DNA of 32,725 nucleotides from Pseudomonadota bacterium (GCA_025356815.1 JANXQL010000089.1:1-32725); one strand, 5' to 3'. Counted from the first letter of the stretch, positions 1 to 10,514 are shown. Numbers and translations are program-made. The notes: generated from the sequence alone by a model not told the origin.

Positions 1-1
1 G

Positions 2-139
2 CGCGCCCGCGCCCGCGAGTACGAGCAGAACCGCGACGCGGTCGCGGCGATCATCAACGACGGCTGCGAGAAGGCCCGCGAGGCCGCGCGTGAGACCATG
101 ACCGAAGTGCGCTCGGCGATGGGACTGCAGTACCGATGA
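2..139 (+). CDS. trpS: Tryptophanyl-tRNA synthetase, C-terminal end (partial)
   Basis: The window opens inside this gene; 45 codons and the stop are visible. The reading frame ends in a helical tail with the pattern EKAREAARETM followed by VRSAMGLQY, which matches the C-terminus of class I tryptophanyl-tRNA synthetases, where the helix ends in a V-(R)-x-A-M-G-L type motif. The enzyme charges tRNA-Trp in the cytoplasm. The stop overlaps the scpA start as ATGA, so the two are translationally coupled; trpS directly before scpA is a common gammaproteobacterial order. The catalytic HIGH and KMSKS motifs lie outside the window, so the call rests on the tail and the neighbour. Confidence 0.75.
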   Translation, partial: RARAREYEQNRDAVAAIINDGCEKAREAARETMTEVRSAMGLQYR

Positions 140-1068
140 ACGACCCGACCCAGACCCCGGCCGACGCCGCGATCGCGGCCGAGATCCTCGCCGAGGTGCC
201 GGCGGCGGCTGGCGCCGACGCGCTGCCCAAGCCCGAGCAGCACGAGATGCCGTTCGCGATGGTCGACGGCGAGCCGTTCACCGTCATGCCGCGCGATCTG
301 TACATCCCGCCGCAGGCGCTGCAGGTGTTCCTCGAGGCCTTCGAGGGCCCGCTCGACCTGCTGCTGTACCTGATCCGGCGCCAGAACCTGGACATCCTCG
401 ACATCCCGATCGCGGAGATCACGCGCCAGTACCTCGAGTACATCGACCTGATGCAGGACATGGAGCTGGAGCTTGCCGGCGAGTACCTGCTGATGGCGGC
501 GATGCTGGCCGAGATCAAGTCGCGCATGCTGCTGCCGCGCCCGGGCGCCGAGCTGCAGGAGGAGGACGACCCGCGCGCCGAGCTCGTCCGCCGCCTGCAG
601 GAGTACGAACGGTTCAAGAAGGCCGCCGAGGACATCGACCAGCTCAAGCGCCTCGAGCGCGACACGTTCCTCGCGCAGGCCGAGCTGGTGGAGCGCAAGG
701 TCGTCACCGTGCTGCCCGAGGTCGCGCTCAAGGAGATGCTGCTCGCGTTCAAGGACGTGATCCAGCGCGCGGCGATGTTCGCCAGCCACCAGGTCAGCCG
801 CGAGCGGCTGTCGGTGCGCCAGCGCATGAGCGAGATCATCGAGCGGCTGCAGGGGACCGAGTTCGTCGGCTTCTCCTCGCTGTTTAGGGTCGAGGAGGGC
901 CGCATGGGCGTGACGGTCACGTTCATCGCGATCCTCGAGCTGGTGCGCGAGGGCCTGCTGGAACTGGTCCAGGCCGACACCTTCGCCCCCCTGCACGTGC
1001 GCGGCGCGCAGCCGCTCGCCGCCGTTCCCGCTGCCAACGACGACTCGGCCGAATCGGCCGCGTCCTGA
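136..1068 (+). CDS. scpA: Segregation and condensation protein A (kleisin)
   Basis: ScpA is the kleisin subunit that bridges the two heads of the Smc dimer and, with ScpB, forms the condensin that organises and separates chromosomes. The 310-residue product carries the family hallmark FEGPLDLLLYLIRRQ at about residues 69-83, followed by the acidic helical region (DIPIAEITRQYLEYI) and the C-terminal winged-helix segment (EGRMGVTVTFIAILELVREG). About 65 residues precede the hallmark, an Ala/Pro/Glu-rich extension longer than in Bacillus ScpA. The ATG start lies in an ATGA overlap with the trpS stop. scpB follows after 16 bp, as expected for a subunit pair. No defect is seen. Confidence 0.95.
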   Translation: MNDPTQTPADAAIAAEILAEVPAAAGADALPKPEQHEMPFAMVDGEPFTVMPRDLYIPPQALQVFLEAFEGPLDLLLYLIRRQNLDILDIPIAEITRQYLEYIDLMQDMELELAGEYLLMAAMLAEIKSRMLLPRPGAELQEEDDPRAELVRRLQEYERFKKAAEDIDQLKRLERDTFLAQAELVERKVVTVLPEVALKEMLLAFKDVIQRAAMFASHQVSRERLSVRQRMSEIIERLQGTEFVGFSSLFRVEEGRMGVTVTFIAILELVREGLLELVQADTFAPLHVRGAQPLAAVPAANDDSAESAAS

Positions 1069-1084
1069 TTAGGATCCCCGCAAG

Positions 1085-1810
1085 ATGAGTGACTCTTACG
1101 TCAAGAACGTGGTCGAGGCGGCGCTGCTCGCCGCCGGCCGTCCGCTGCCGGCCAACGAGATCCGCGAGCTGTTCGACGAGTTCGAGCGGCCGGAGCTCGC
1201 CCGCGTGGAGGCCGCGCTCGCGGCGCTGGCCGTAGACTTCGAGGGCCGCGGCATCGAGCTGCGCGAAGTCGCCAGCGGCTTTCGGGTGCAGGTGCGTGAT
1301 GCGGTCGCGATGCCGGTCTCGCGGCTGTGGCAGGAGCGGCCGCCGAAGTACTCGCGCGCGCTGCTGGAGACCCTCGCGCTGGTCGCCTACCGCCAGCCGA
1401 TCACGCGCGGCGAGATCGAGGACATCCGCGGCGTGCAGGTGAACCCGAACATCATCCGCACCCTTCAGGAGCGGGAGTGGGTGCGCGTGATCGGCCACCG
1501 CGACGTGCCCGGCCGCCCGGAGCTCTTGGCGACCACGCGCGGCTTCCTCGACTACTTCGGGCTCAAGAGCCTGGACGACCTGCCGACGCTGGCGCAGCTG
1601 CGCGACGTGGAGTCGCTCGGCGTGCAGCTGGAGTTCGGCGGCACGATGGAGGCCGCCCAGGCGCAGGATCCGGATGGCGGCACCATCGAGATGGTCGAGG
1701 TCGTCGAGGTCGTCGAGGTCGTGGACGTGGTCGAGGGGGTCGAGCTCGTCGGCGGCGACGCCCCGGCGGACCCAGGCGACGAGACGGCCCCGCCCCGCAA
1801 GGTCGACTGA
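1085..1810 (+). CDS. scpB: Segregation and condensation protein B
   Basis: ScpB is the dimeric winged-helix partner of ScpA in the Smc-ScpAB complex. The 241-residue product shows the family core: NVVEAALLAAGRPL near the N-terminus, then ALLETLALVAYRQPITRGEIE and the segment GRPELLATTRGFLDYFGL at about residues 141-159. After roughly residue 185 the sequence leaves the family core and becomes a Val/Glu-rich tail (VEVVEVVEVVDVVEGVEL) made by a 9-bp tandem repeat, then an acidic Pro-rich end. Many ScpB proteins have variable acidic tails, so function is probably intact. An AGGA sequence sits about 10 bp before the ATG. The stop is two bases before the GTG of the next gene. Confidence 0.94.
   Translation: MSDSYVKNVVEAALLAAGRPLPANEIRELFDEFERPELARVEAALAALAVDFEGRGIELREVASGFRVQVRDAVAMPVSRLWQERPPKYSRALLETLALVAYRQPITRGEIEDIRGVQVNPNIIRTLQEREWVRVIGHRDVPGRPELLATTRGFLDYFGLKSLDDLPTLAQLRDVESLGVQLEFGGTMEAAQAQDPDGGTIEMVEVVEVVEVVDVVEGVELVGGDAPADPGDETAPPRKVD
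1694..1747 (+). repeat. 9-bp in-frame tandem repeat in scpB
   Basis: Six consecutive 9-bp units are present: three exact copies of GTCGAGGTC, then three degenerate ones (GTGGACGTG, GTCGAGGGG, GTCGAGCTC). The unit length is a multiple of three, so each copy adds Val-Glu-Val or a variant to the ScpB tail, and copy-number change would lengthen or shorten the tail without a frameshift. Confidence 0.9.
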
Positions 1811-1812
1811 GC

Positions 1813-2655
1813 GTGGCCGAGCGCCTGCAGAAGGTCCTCGCGAGCGCCGGCATCGCCTCGCGGCGCGAGGCCGAGGCCTGGATCAGTGCCGGCCGGGTGA
1901 CCGTCAACGGCAAGGCCGCGCTGCTCGGCCAGCGCGTCGAGCCTGACGATCAGATCGCGATCGACGGTCGGCGCCTGCGCCTGGAGCGCGCCGCGCCCGA
2001 GGACCTGGTGCTGATCTACCACCGCTCGCCGGGCGAGCCCCTGAAGTCCGAGACCGCCGCCGAGGGCGAGGTCGGCACCACCACCTACGAGCGGCTGCCG
2101 AAGCTGCGCGGCCGCCGCTGGCTGCCGCTGTCGCCGCTTGCGCCCACCGACGGCGGGCTCGAGGTGTTCACCACCGACGGCACGCTGCGCGCGCAGGCAA
2201 GCAAGCTTGCCCGCGAGCTGGTGTCGGGCTACGTCGTGCGCGTCGGCGGCGAGGCGAGCGAGGAACTGCTCGAGGAACTCAAGGGCCGCGCGACCCAGGC
2301 CGACCCGCCGTTCGAGATCCTCAACGTCGCGGCCGCCGGCGGCGAAGGGCGCAACCGCTGGCTGGAGTTCGAGGTGCGCCATGCCCATGGCCGCGACCTG
2401 AGAAACCTGCTGCTCGCCGCCGGCTTCGAGGTCAGCCGCGTGCTGCGCACGCGCTTTGGCCCCGTGACCATGGATCGCGGCGTGATGCGTGGCCGCAGCC
2501 GCGAGCTCACCCAGGAAGAGTGCGACGCCGTCTACAAGGCGATGGGATTGCCGAACCCGTTCGAGCGCGCCAAGCAGCTCAGGGCTGACAGTCGAGCCGC
2601 TGCCCCGTCACGCCCCGCGCGTCGGGGCCCAAGAGGTACAAGTAGGTTGCGGTGA
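1813..2655 (+). CDS. rluB: RluB/RsuA-family pseudouridine synthase homologue, catalytic Asp missing
   Basis: Active RluB converts a uridine of 23S rRNA to pseudouridine. This 280-residue homologue starts at GTG 1813, where ERLQKVLASAGIASRREAE is the canonical N-terminal S4 RNA-binding domain (about residues 1-60). YERLPKLRGRRWLPL and FTTDG align with RluB around residues 92-123, but the motif between them, normally GRLDxxTxGLLL, reads SPLAPTDGGLEV, so the position of the catalytic Asp is Ala110. The later GRNREVRR motif is also altered, to GRDLRNLL. The frame is intact, so it looks like a conserved but catalytically dead RNA-binding protein or one with another activity. The last 25 codons overlap the convergent yciK gene. 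The family assignment is secure; activity is doubtful. Confidence 0.82.
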   Translation: MAERLQKVLASAGIASRREAEAWISAGRVTVNGKAALLGQRVEPDDQIAIDGRRLRLERAAPEDLVLIYHRSPGEPLKSETAAEGEVGTTTYERLPKLRGRRWLPLSPLAPTDGGLEVFTTDGTLRAQASKLARELVSGYVVRVGGEASEELLEELKGRATQADPPFEILNVAAAGGEGRNRWLEFEVRHAHGRDLRNLLLAAGFEVSRVLRTRFGPVTMDRGVMRGRSRELTQEECDAVYKAMGLPNPFERAKQLRADSRAAAPSRPARRGPRGTSRLR

Positions 2656-3337
2656 TCTCGGCCGGCGTCCTGAGCCGGCTCGCGTCCTCGGCCGGGTAGG
2701 CGAGCGCGCGCATGTCGGTGCGCGTCGCGCCCGGATTGACGAGGTTGATTCTCAGCCGGTCATTGCCCTCGTACTCGTGCGCGAGGATCTGCGCCAGCCC
2801 CTCGACCCCGAACTTCGACACCGCGTACGCGCCCCAGTAGGCGCGACCGAGCTTGCCGACGCCGCTGGTGGTGTAGATCAGCGAGGCGTCGGCGCTCTTT
2901 TCCAGCAGCGGCAGACACACCTGCGTCAGCGCGAACTCTGCGGTCAGGTTCACCTGCAGCACCCGACACCAGGTCGGCACGTCGAAATGCGCGATCGGCG
3001 CGCGCGTCCCCAGGATCGCGGCATTGTGCACGAGACCGTCGAGCCGGCCGAACTCCCGATCCAGCGCCTCGGCCAGCGCGTCGTACTGGTTGGCGAGCGC
3101 GTTCTCGAGGTCCAGCGGCACGAGCGCCGCCTGCGGGTAACCTGAGGCTGCGATCTCGTCGTAGACGTGCTCGAGCTTCCTGATCGAGCGGCCCGACAGC
3201 GCGACGGTCGCGCCGTGCGCGGCGAGGTCGAGCGCGAGCGCCCGGCCGATGCCGGAGCCGGCGCCGGTGACGAGGATGACGCGACCCAGGAGCAGGTCCG
3301 CGCGCGGGCTGTAGATGCTGGGGTCGAACGCTGTCAC
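2579..3337 (-). CDS. yciK: YciK-type short-chain dehydrogenase/reductase
   Basis: This is a classical SDR of 252 residues. It has the NAD(P)-binding motif VTGAGSGIGRALA near residue 23, a segment DGLVHNAAILGTR corresponding to the NNAG motif, and the active-site pair in YWGAYAVSKFGVE (Tyr-x-x-x-Lys). It resembles E. coli YciK, whose substrate is unknown, and ends with TGQRLDCQP, matching the usual YciK end. The GTG start is chosen because it overlaps the stop of the upstream gene as GTGA; a longer reading from further upstream would run into that gene. It is the last gene of the ubiG cluster. Its 3' end overlaps the convergent rluB-like gene by 77 bp. Confidence 0.9.
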   Translation of the reverse strand: MTAFDPSIYSPRADLLLGRVILVTGAGSGIGRALALDLAAHGATVALSGRSIRKLEHVYDEIAASGYPQAALVPLDLENALANQYDALAEALDREFGRLDGLVHNAAILGTRAPIAHFDVPTWCRVLQVNLTAEFALTQVCLPLLEKSADASLIYTTSGVGKLGRAYWGAYAVSKFGVEGLAQILAHEYEGNDRLRINLVNPGATRTDMRALAYPAEDASRLRTPAEITATYLYLLGPDARGVTGQRLDCQP

Positions 3338-4032
3338 GGGGCACTCCGCAGGGCCCGGCGCGCGCTGCGCCAGGCGAGCCACAATTGTCGCAGGGGCGCG
3401 GCCGTCCTGTCCGGTCGGTCGAGCTGGTCGAGCGCGAGCTCCGCGCGCACGAGGCCCACGCGCTGCGCCGCGCGGTCGGCGGGGTCGAGCGCGGTGAGCG
3501 CCTCGTGCAGCGCCGCGCGCGCCCGCACCGCGAGCGCCCCGCGCTCAAGGTCGCCCAAGAGCAGCGCATCGTTGCGCGCCAGCGCCGCAGCAAGCCCGAG
3601 TCCGCGGCCCAGCGCGCGCCCGTAGGCGGTCAGCATCGGCGGGCGCTCGCGCACGATCGCCTGCGCCGCGAGGATCTCGCGCGCGCCGTCGGCGCGTTCG
3701 AACCAGGCGTCGAGCTCGTCGAACCCCGCGGGCGCGTAGCCGACCAGCGCAAGCTCCGCCGCCGTGACCCGCGCCGCGAACGCGGCGTAGTCGGGCGCCG
3801 CGCCTGCGAGGGCGAGCAGACGCAGGCACAGCGGGTGGCTCGGCCGGCCGGCGGCAAGCCGCTCGATCTCGCCGTGCCACCACGCCAGGCGCGCATGCGC
3901 GACGGTATGGTCGATGCCCGCGCGCGCGCTGCTTGCGATCTCGGCGTCGATCGCCCACACCAGTTCGAACAGCGTGGCGGTGCCGGCCGGTGCGAAGGCA
4001 AGCGCAAGTCGCAGCGCGGGCGCCTCAGCCAT
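3334..4032 (-). CDS. Squalene/phytoene synthase-like (NDUFAF6-like) protein
   Basis: The 232-residue product has the pattern of the squalene/phytoene synthase superfamily in degraded form. An N-terminal helix reads LFELVWAIDAEI, followed by the segment ARLAWWHGEIERLAAG and then PSHPLCLRLL, where family members typically show WWR-x-E-(L/I)-x-R-(L)-x-x-G then HP. The second aspartate-rich catalytic motif expected in true prenyl synthases is not seen, so it is more like the non-catalytic NDUFAF6 type. The ATG start overlaps the phosphatase stop by 8 bp, and its own stop overlaps yciK as GTGA, so it is translationally embedded in the ubiG operon. As far as I recall, it is not part of the Pseudomonas ubiG-mupP-yciK cluster. 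The function is unknown. Confidence 0.6.
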   Translation of the reverse strand: MAEAPALRLALAFAPAGTATLFELVWAIDAEIASSARAGIDHTVAHARLAWWHGEIERLAAGRPSHPLCLRLLALAGAAPDYAAFAARVTAAELALVGYAPAGFDELDAWFERADGAREILAAQAIVRERPPMLTAYGRALGRGLGLAAALARNDALLLGDLERGALAVRARAALHEALTALDPADRAAQRVGLVRAELALDQLDRPDRTAAPLRQLWLAWRSARRALRSAP

Positions 4033-4699
4033 CGAGCGCCCCGAGCTCTGCCCACAGTTCAGCCGGGTGATCGACGATCGCGTCCGGGTCCCACGCGGCC
4101 GGGTCCTCGCCGTCGGCGAGGTAGCCGTAGCGCACCGCGACGGTGCGCATGCCGGCCGCGCGGCCGGCGATGATGTCGCGCTCGGCGTCGCCTGCATAGA
4201 CGCAGCGCGTAGGCGCGATCCCGAGCGCCTGCGCGGCATGCAGCAGCGTCCCCGGGTGCGGCTTGCGCGTGGCGAGCGTGTCGCCGGAGACGACGCAGGC
4301 GGCACGGGCGGCGAGTCCCAGCGTCGCCAGCAGCGGGTCGGTCAGCCACGCCGGCTTGTTGGTGACGACGCCCCATGGCACGCCTGCGGCCTCGAGCCGG
4401 GCGAGCAGCGCCGCCGCCCCCTCGAACAGGGTGGTGGACTTGCACAGGCCGGCGCGATACAGGTGCACGAAGCGCAGCCGCAGCGGCTCGCGCGCGGTCT
4501 CGTCAAGGTCGCCGAAACCGACGCCGACGAGCCCTGCGGCGCCGTGCGAGACGAACGGCCGCAGCGACTCAAGAGGCAGCGGCGCACGGCCTTCCTCCAG
4601 CCGCAGCGCGTTCAGCGCCGCGCTCATGTCCGGGGCCGTGTCCAGCAAGGTGCCGTCCAGGTCGAGCAGCAGGGCGCGGCTGGCGCCTGCGGCCCTCAC
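4025..4699 (-). CDS. mupP: HAD phosphatase, MupP / phosphoglycolate phosphatase (Gph) family
   Basis: This is a HAD-superfamily phosphatase of 224 residues. Motif I is DLDGTLLDTAPD near residue 13 (the first Asp is the nucleophile), motif II lies in GVVTNKP, the Lys motif is in RKPHPG, and motif IV is GDAERDIIAG. Automatic annotation would call it phosphoglycolate phosphatase. The position between ubiG and yciK is the same as that of Pseudomonas MupP, which dephosphorylates N-acetylmuramic acid 6-phosphate in cell-wall recycling, so MupP is my preferred reading. No amgK or murU is in the window to confirm it. The GTG start overlaps the ubiG stop as GTGA. Confidence 0.82.
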   Translation of the reverse strand: MRAAGASRALLLDLDGTLLDTAPDMSAALNALRLEEGRAPLPLESLRPFVSHGAAGLVGVGFGDLDETAREPLRLRFVHLYRAGLCKSTTLFEGAAALLARLEAAGVPWGVVTNKPAWLTDPLLATLGLAARAACVVSGDTLATRKPHPGTLLHAAQALGIAPTRCVYAGDAERDIIAGRAAGMRTVAVRYGYLADGEDPAAWDPDAIVDHPAELWAELGALDG

Positions 4700-5430
4700 G
4701 CCCCGGCCGGCCGCACCAGCCGGCACAGGTAGTTCACCTGGACGTCGCGCTTGAGACGGAACTGGCGGGTGAACGGGTCCATGACCAGCCCAGTGACGTC
4801 GGCCACCTGCAGGCCGTGGGCACGCGCGGCGCGGCCAAGCTCGCTTGGGCGGATGAACTTGGCGTATTCGTGCGTGCCGCGCGGCAGCAGCCGCAGCACG
4901 TACTCGGCCCCGACGATGGCGAGCAGGAACGCCTTGGGCGTGCGGTTCAGGGTCGACACGACGATGCTGCCGCCGGGACGCACGAGCGTCGCGAGCGCAC
5001 CGATCACGCTCGACGGATCCGGCACGTGCTCGAGCATCTCCATGCAGGTGACCACATCGAAGCTCGCCGGCCGCTCGGCGGCGAGTGCCTCGGCGCTGAT
5101 GCGCCGGTAGGCGACGCTGATGCCGCTTTCGAGCGCGTGCAGCTCGGCCACCGACAGCAGCGCCGGCGACAGGTCGATGCCGGTCACGTGCGCGCCGCGG
5201 CCGGCGAGGGCCTCCGCCAGCAGGCCGCCGCCGCAGCCCACGTCCAGCACCTCGGCGCCCGCCAGCGGCGCGCTGGCCTCGACGTAGCCGAGCCTGAGCG
5301 GATTGAGCCGATGCAGCGGGCCGAACTCGCCGTTCGGGTCCCAGAAGCGACTGGCGAGCGCGTCGAATTTCTCGATCTCGGCGGGATCGACGTTGGTGTC
5401 TGCACGGGCGTGTTCAAAGGTCGCGTTCAA
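4696..5430 (-). CDS. ubiG: Ubiquinone biosynthesis O-methyltransferase UbiG
   Basis: UbiG performs both O-methylations of ubiquinone synthesis using S-adenosylmethionine. The 244-residue product has the N-terminal FDALASRFWDPNGEFGPLH motif, the SAM-binding loop LDVGCGGGLLAE, an acidic residue in VTGIDLSP, and the UbiG-specific segments CMEMLEHVPDP, STLNRTPKA and LLPRGTHEYAKFI. The start is a rare TTG at 5430, supported by GAGGGA a few bases upstream and by immediate entry into conserved sequence; the nearby ATG runs into a stop after one codon. It heads a minus-strand operon with the phosphatase, the squalene-synthase-like gene and yciK, and is divergent from gyrA. Confidence 0.95.
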   Translation of the reverse strand: MNATFEHARADTNVDPAEIEKFDALASRFWDPNGEFGPLHRLNPLRLGYVEASAPLAGAEVLDVGCGGGLLAEALAGRGAHVTGIDLSPALLSVAELHALESGISVAYRRISAEALAAERPASFDVVTCMEMLEHVPDPSSVIGALATLVRPGGSIVVSTLNRTPKAFLLAIVGAEYVLRLLPRGTHEYAKFIRPSELGRAARAHGLQVADVTGLVMDPFTRQFRLKRDVQVNYLCRLVRPAGA

Positions 5431-5474
5431 GGCATCCCTCGAGGTGTCGGGCGGGGCAGGGGAGCGGGCTTGGG

Positions 5475-5480
5475 ATTATA
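5475..5480 (-). promoter_or_regulatory. Candidate -10 box for the ubiG operon
   Basis: Read on the minus strand, the 149-bp ubiG-gyrA intergenic region contains a perfect TATAAT, about 45 bp upstream of the ubiG TTG. In this very GC-rich context such a hexamer is conspicuous. No good -35 hexamer is seen at the usual distance, so the call is tentative. I see no convincing promoter for gyrA in the same gap. Confidence 0.4.
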
Positions 5481-5579
5481 CCTGTGCACAGCGCCCAAAT
5501 GCCTGAAAAACCAACGTAAAGGAGCGCCCCGATATGTTACGATTCCGGTTTCGGAAAACGCTCCCGAGACCCCTCCAGA

Positions 5580-8246
<2,667 letters not shown>

Positions 8247-8267
8247 CCGAGCCGTAGCGGCCCGTCC

Positions 8268-9347
8268 GTGCGCGTCTACAACTTCTCGGCCGGCCCCGCG
8301 ACCCTGCCGCTGCCGGTGCTCGAGCAGGCGCGCGCCGAGCTGACCGACTGGAACGGCAGCGGCATGTCGGTCATGGAGGTCAGCCACCGCGGCCGCGCGT
8401 TCGGCGCGGTCGCCTCCTGCGCCGAGGCCGACCTGCGCGAGCTGCTCGCCATTCCCGACCACTACCGGGTGCTGTTCCTTGCCGGCGGCGCGACGCTGCA
8501 GTTCTCGGCGATCCCGCTGAACCTCGCCGCCGAGGGAGCCACCGCCGACTACGTCAATACCGGCACCTGGTCCGGCAAGGCGATCGCCGACGGCGCGCGC
8601 TACCTGAACGTCAATGTCGCCGCCGATGCCGGCGGCGGCGGCTACACCGGCGTGCCGCCCGAGGCGTTGTGGCACCGCAGCCGCGATGCGGCCTACCTGC
8701 ACTACTGCGCCAACGAGACCATCCACGGCGTCGAGTTCCCGTTCGTGCCGGACACCGGCGCAACCCCGCTGGTCGCCGACCTGTCCTCGACGATCCTGTC
8801 GCGGCCGCTGCAGGTCACGCGCTTCGGGCTGATCTACGCCGGCGCACAGAAGAACATCGGCCCGAGCGGACTTACGATCGTGATCGTGCGCGACGACCTG
8901 CTGGGGCGCGCGCGCGAGAGCCTGCCGCCGGTGCTCAACTACGCGGTGCAGGCGAAGGAGGGCTCGATGCTCAACACCCCGCCCACCTTCGGCTGGTACC
9001 TCGCCGGCCTCGTCTTCCGCTGGCTCAAGGCGCAGGGCGGGCTCGCCGCGATCGGCGCGATCAACCGCGCCAAGGCCGAGTCGCTGTACGCCTACATCGA
9101 CGGCTCGGGCTACTACACCAACCGCGTCGTGCCCAGCTGCCGCTCGTGGATGAACGTGCCCTTCGGCCTGCCGCGCGCCGAGCTTGAGCCGCTGTTCGCG
9201 CGCGAGGCGGCGCAGGCCGGGCTCGTCGGCCTCGAGGGCCACCGCCTGGTCGGCGGCATGCGCGCCAGTCTCTACAACGCGATGCCGGCCGAGGGCGTCG
9301 CGGCGCTCGTCGCGTTCATGCGCGACTTCGCCAGCCGCCACCCGTGA
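8268..9347 (+). CDS. serC: Phosphoserine aminotransferase
   Basis: SerC is a PLP enzyme that makes 3-phosphoserine (serine synthesis) and also acts in pyridoxal phosphate synthesis. The 359-residue product starts at GTG with YNFSAGPATLP, the canonical SerC N-terminus, and continues with SHRGRAF, FLAGGATLQF and the PLP-lysine motif YAGAQKNIGPSG. The C-terminal LVGGMRASLYNAMP is also typical. The length is normal. It lies 21 bp after gyrA and 34 bp before pheA on the same strand, so it is probably co-transcribed with the aromatic amino-acid genes. Confidence 0.97.
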   Translation: MRVYNFSAGPATLPLPVLEQARAELTDWNGSGMSVMEVSHRGRAFGAVASCAEADLRELLAIPDHYRVLFLAGGATLQFSAIPLNLAAEGATADYVNTGTWSGKAIADGARYLNVNVAADAGGGGYTGVPPEALWHRSRDAAYLHYCANETIHGVEFPFVPDTGATPLVADLSSTILSRPLQVTRFGLIYAGAQKNIGPSGLTIVIVRDDLLGRARESLPPVLNYAVQAKEGSMLNTPPTFGWYLAGLVFRWLKAQGGLAAIGAINRAKAESLYAYIDGSGYYTNRVVPSCRSWMNVPFGLPRAELEPLFAREAAQAGLVGLEGHRLVGGMRASLYNAMPAEGVAALVAFMRDFASRHP

Positions 9348-9381
9348 GCGCCATCAACGCCGACCTGCAGGGGACCGCCAC

Positions 9382-10512
9382 GTGACCCGCCGACCCAAAG
9401 CCCCCCAGACGCCGGCCAGGCGCGCGGCCACGCCGCCGCTGGCGCAGATCCGCGCCGAGATCGACGCGATCGACAGCGAGCTGCAGGCGCTGATCAGCCG
9501 CCGCGCGCGCGTCGCGCAGGCGGTCGGCGTCTCCAAGCGCGCCGCCGGCGGCACCGCCGAGTTCTACCGGCCCGAGCGCGAGGCGGCGGTGCTGCAGTCG
9601 GTGATCGGCCGCAACGACGGCCCGCTGTCCGACGAGGAGATGGTGCGGCTGTTCCGCGAGATCATGTCGGCGTGCCTGGCGCAGCAGGAGCCGCTGAAGA
9701 TCGCGTTCCTGGGGCCGGAGGGCACGTTCACCCAGCAGGCCGTGCTCAAGCACTTCGGCCACTCGGTGCGCGCGCTGCCGCTGCCGGCCATCGACGAGGT
9801 GTTCCGCGAGGTCGAGGCGGGCGTCGCCGACTTCGGCGTGGTGCCGATCGAGAACTCGACCGAGGGGACCGTCAGCCACACCGCCGACATGTTCCTGCTC
9901 TCGCCGCTGAAGATCTGCGGCGAGGTGGAGCTGCGCATCCACCAGCACTTGCTCGGCCGCATGCAGGGCCTGCAGGGCATCGAGCGGATCTGCTCGCACC
10001 AGCAGTCGCTGGCGCAGTGCCGCGGCTGGCTGGCCGAGAACCTCGCAGGCGTCGAGCGCATCGCGGTGTCCTCCAACGCCGAGGCCGCGCGCCGCGCGCG
10101 CGACGAGGCCGGCACCGCCGCGATCGCCGGCAGCGCCGCGGCGGAGGTCTATGGCCTGAACGTGCTGGTGCCGGAGATCGAGGACCGCCCCGACAACACG
10201 ACTCGCTTCCTGGTGGTGGGCCGCAAGCTGCTGGAGCCCTCGGGCCGCGACCGCACGACGCTGCTGCTGTCCGCCCCCGACACGCTCGGCGCCGGCGCGC
10301 TGATCCGGCTGCTCGGGCCGTTCGCCGAGCACGGCATCAGCCTGTCGCGCCTCGAGTCGCGCCCGTCCCGGCGCAAGAAGTGGGACTATGTGTTCTTCGT
10401 CGACATCGAAGGCCATGCCGCCGACCCGCCGGTCGCGCAGGCGCTCGCCAAGGTGAAGAAGGTCGCCTCGCTGCTGAAGGTCCTCGGCTCCTACCCACGC
10501 GCAGTGCTCTAG
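9382..10512 (+). CDS. pheA: Bifunctional chorismate mutase / prephenate dehydratase (P-protein)
   Basis: PheA converts chorismate to prephenate and then to phenylpyruvate for phenylalanine. Starting at GTG 9382, with AGGGGA about 8 bp upstream, the 376-residue product has three parts. The AroQ chorismate mutase domain (about residues 20-105) contains IRAEIDAIDSELQALISRR. The dehydratase domain contains FLGPEGTFTQQA, VPIENSTEGTV and the NTTRFLVV motif. The C-terminal ACT domain contains ISLSRLESRPSRRKKWDY, the phenylalanine-binding ESRP motif. Longer in-frame readings only shadow serC. In Pseudomonas, hisC and tyrA lie between pheA and aroA; here aroA begins 2 bp after the pheA stop. Confidence 0.97.
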   Translation: MTRRPKAPQTPARRAATPPLAQIRAEIDAIDSELQALISRRARVAQAVGVSKRAAGGTAEFYRPEREAAVLQSVIGRNDGPLSDEEMVRLFREIMSACLAQQEPLKIAFLGPEGTFTQQAVLKHFGHSVRALPLPAIDEVFREVEAGVADFGVVPIENSTEGTVSHTADMFLLSPLKICGEVELRIHQHLLGRMQGLQGIERICSHQQSLAQCRGWLAENLAGVERIAVSSNAEAARRARDEAGTAAIAGSAAAEVYGLNVLVPEIEDRPDNTTRFLVVGRKLLEPSGRDRTTLLLSAPDTLGAGALIRLLGPFAEHGISLSRLESRPSRRKKWDYVFFVDIEGHAADPPVAQALAKVKKVASLLKVLGSYPRAVL

Positions 10513-10514
10513 AC

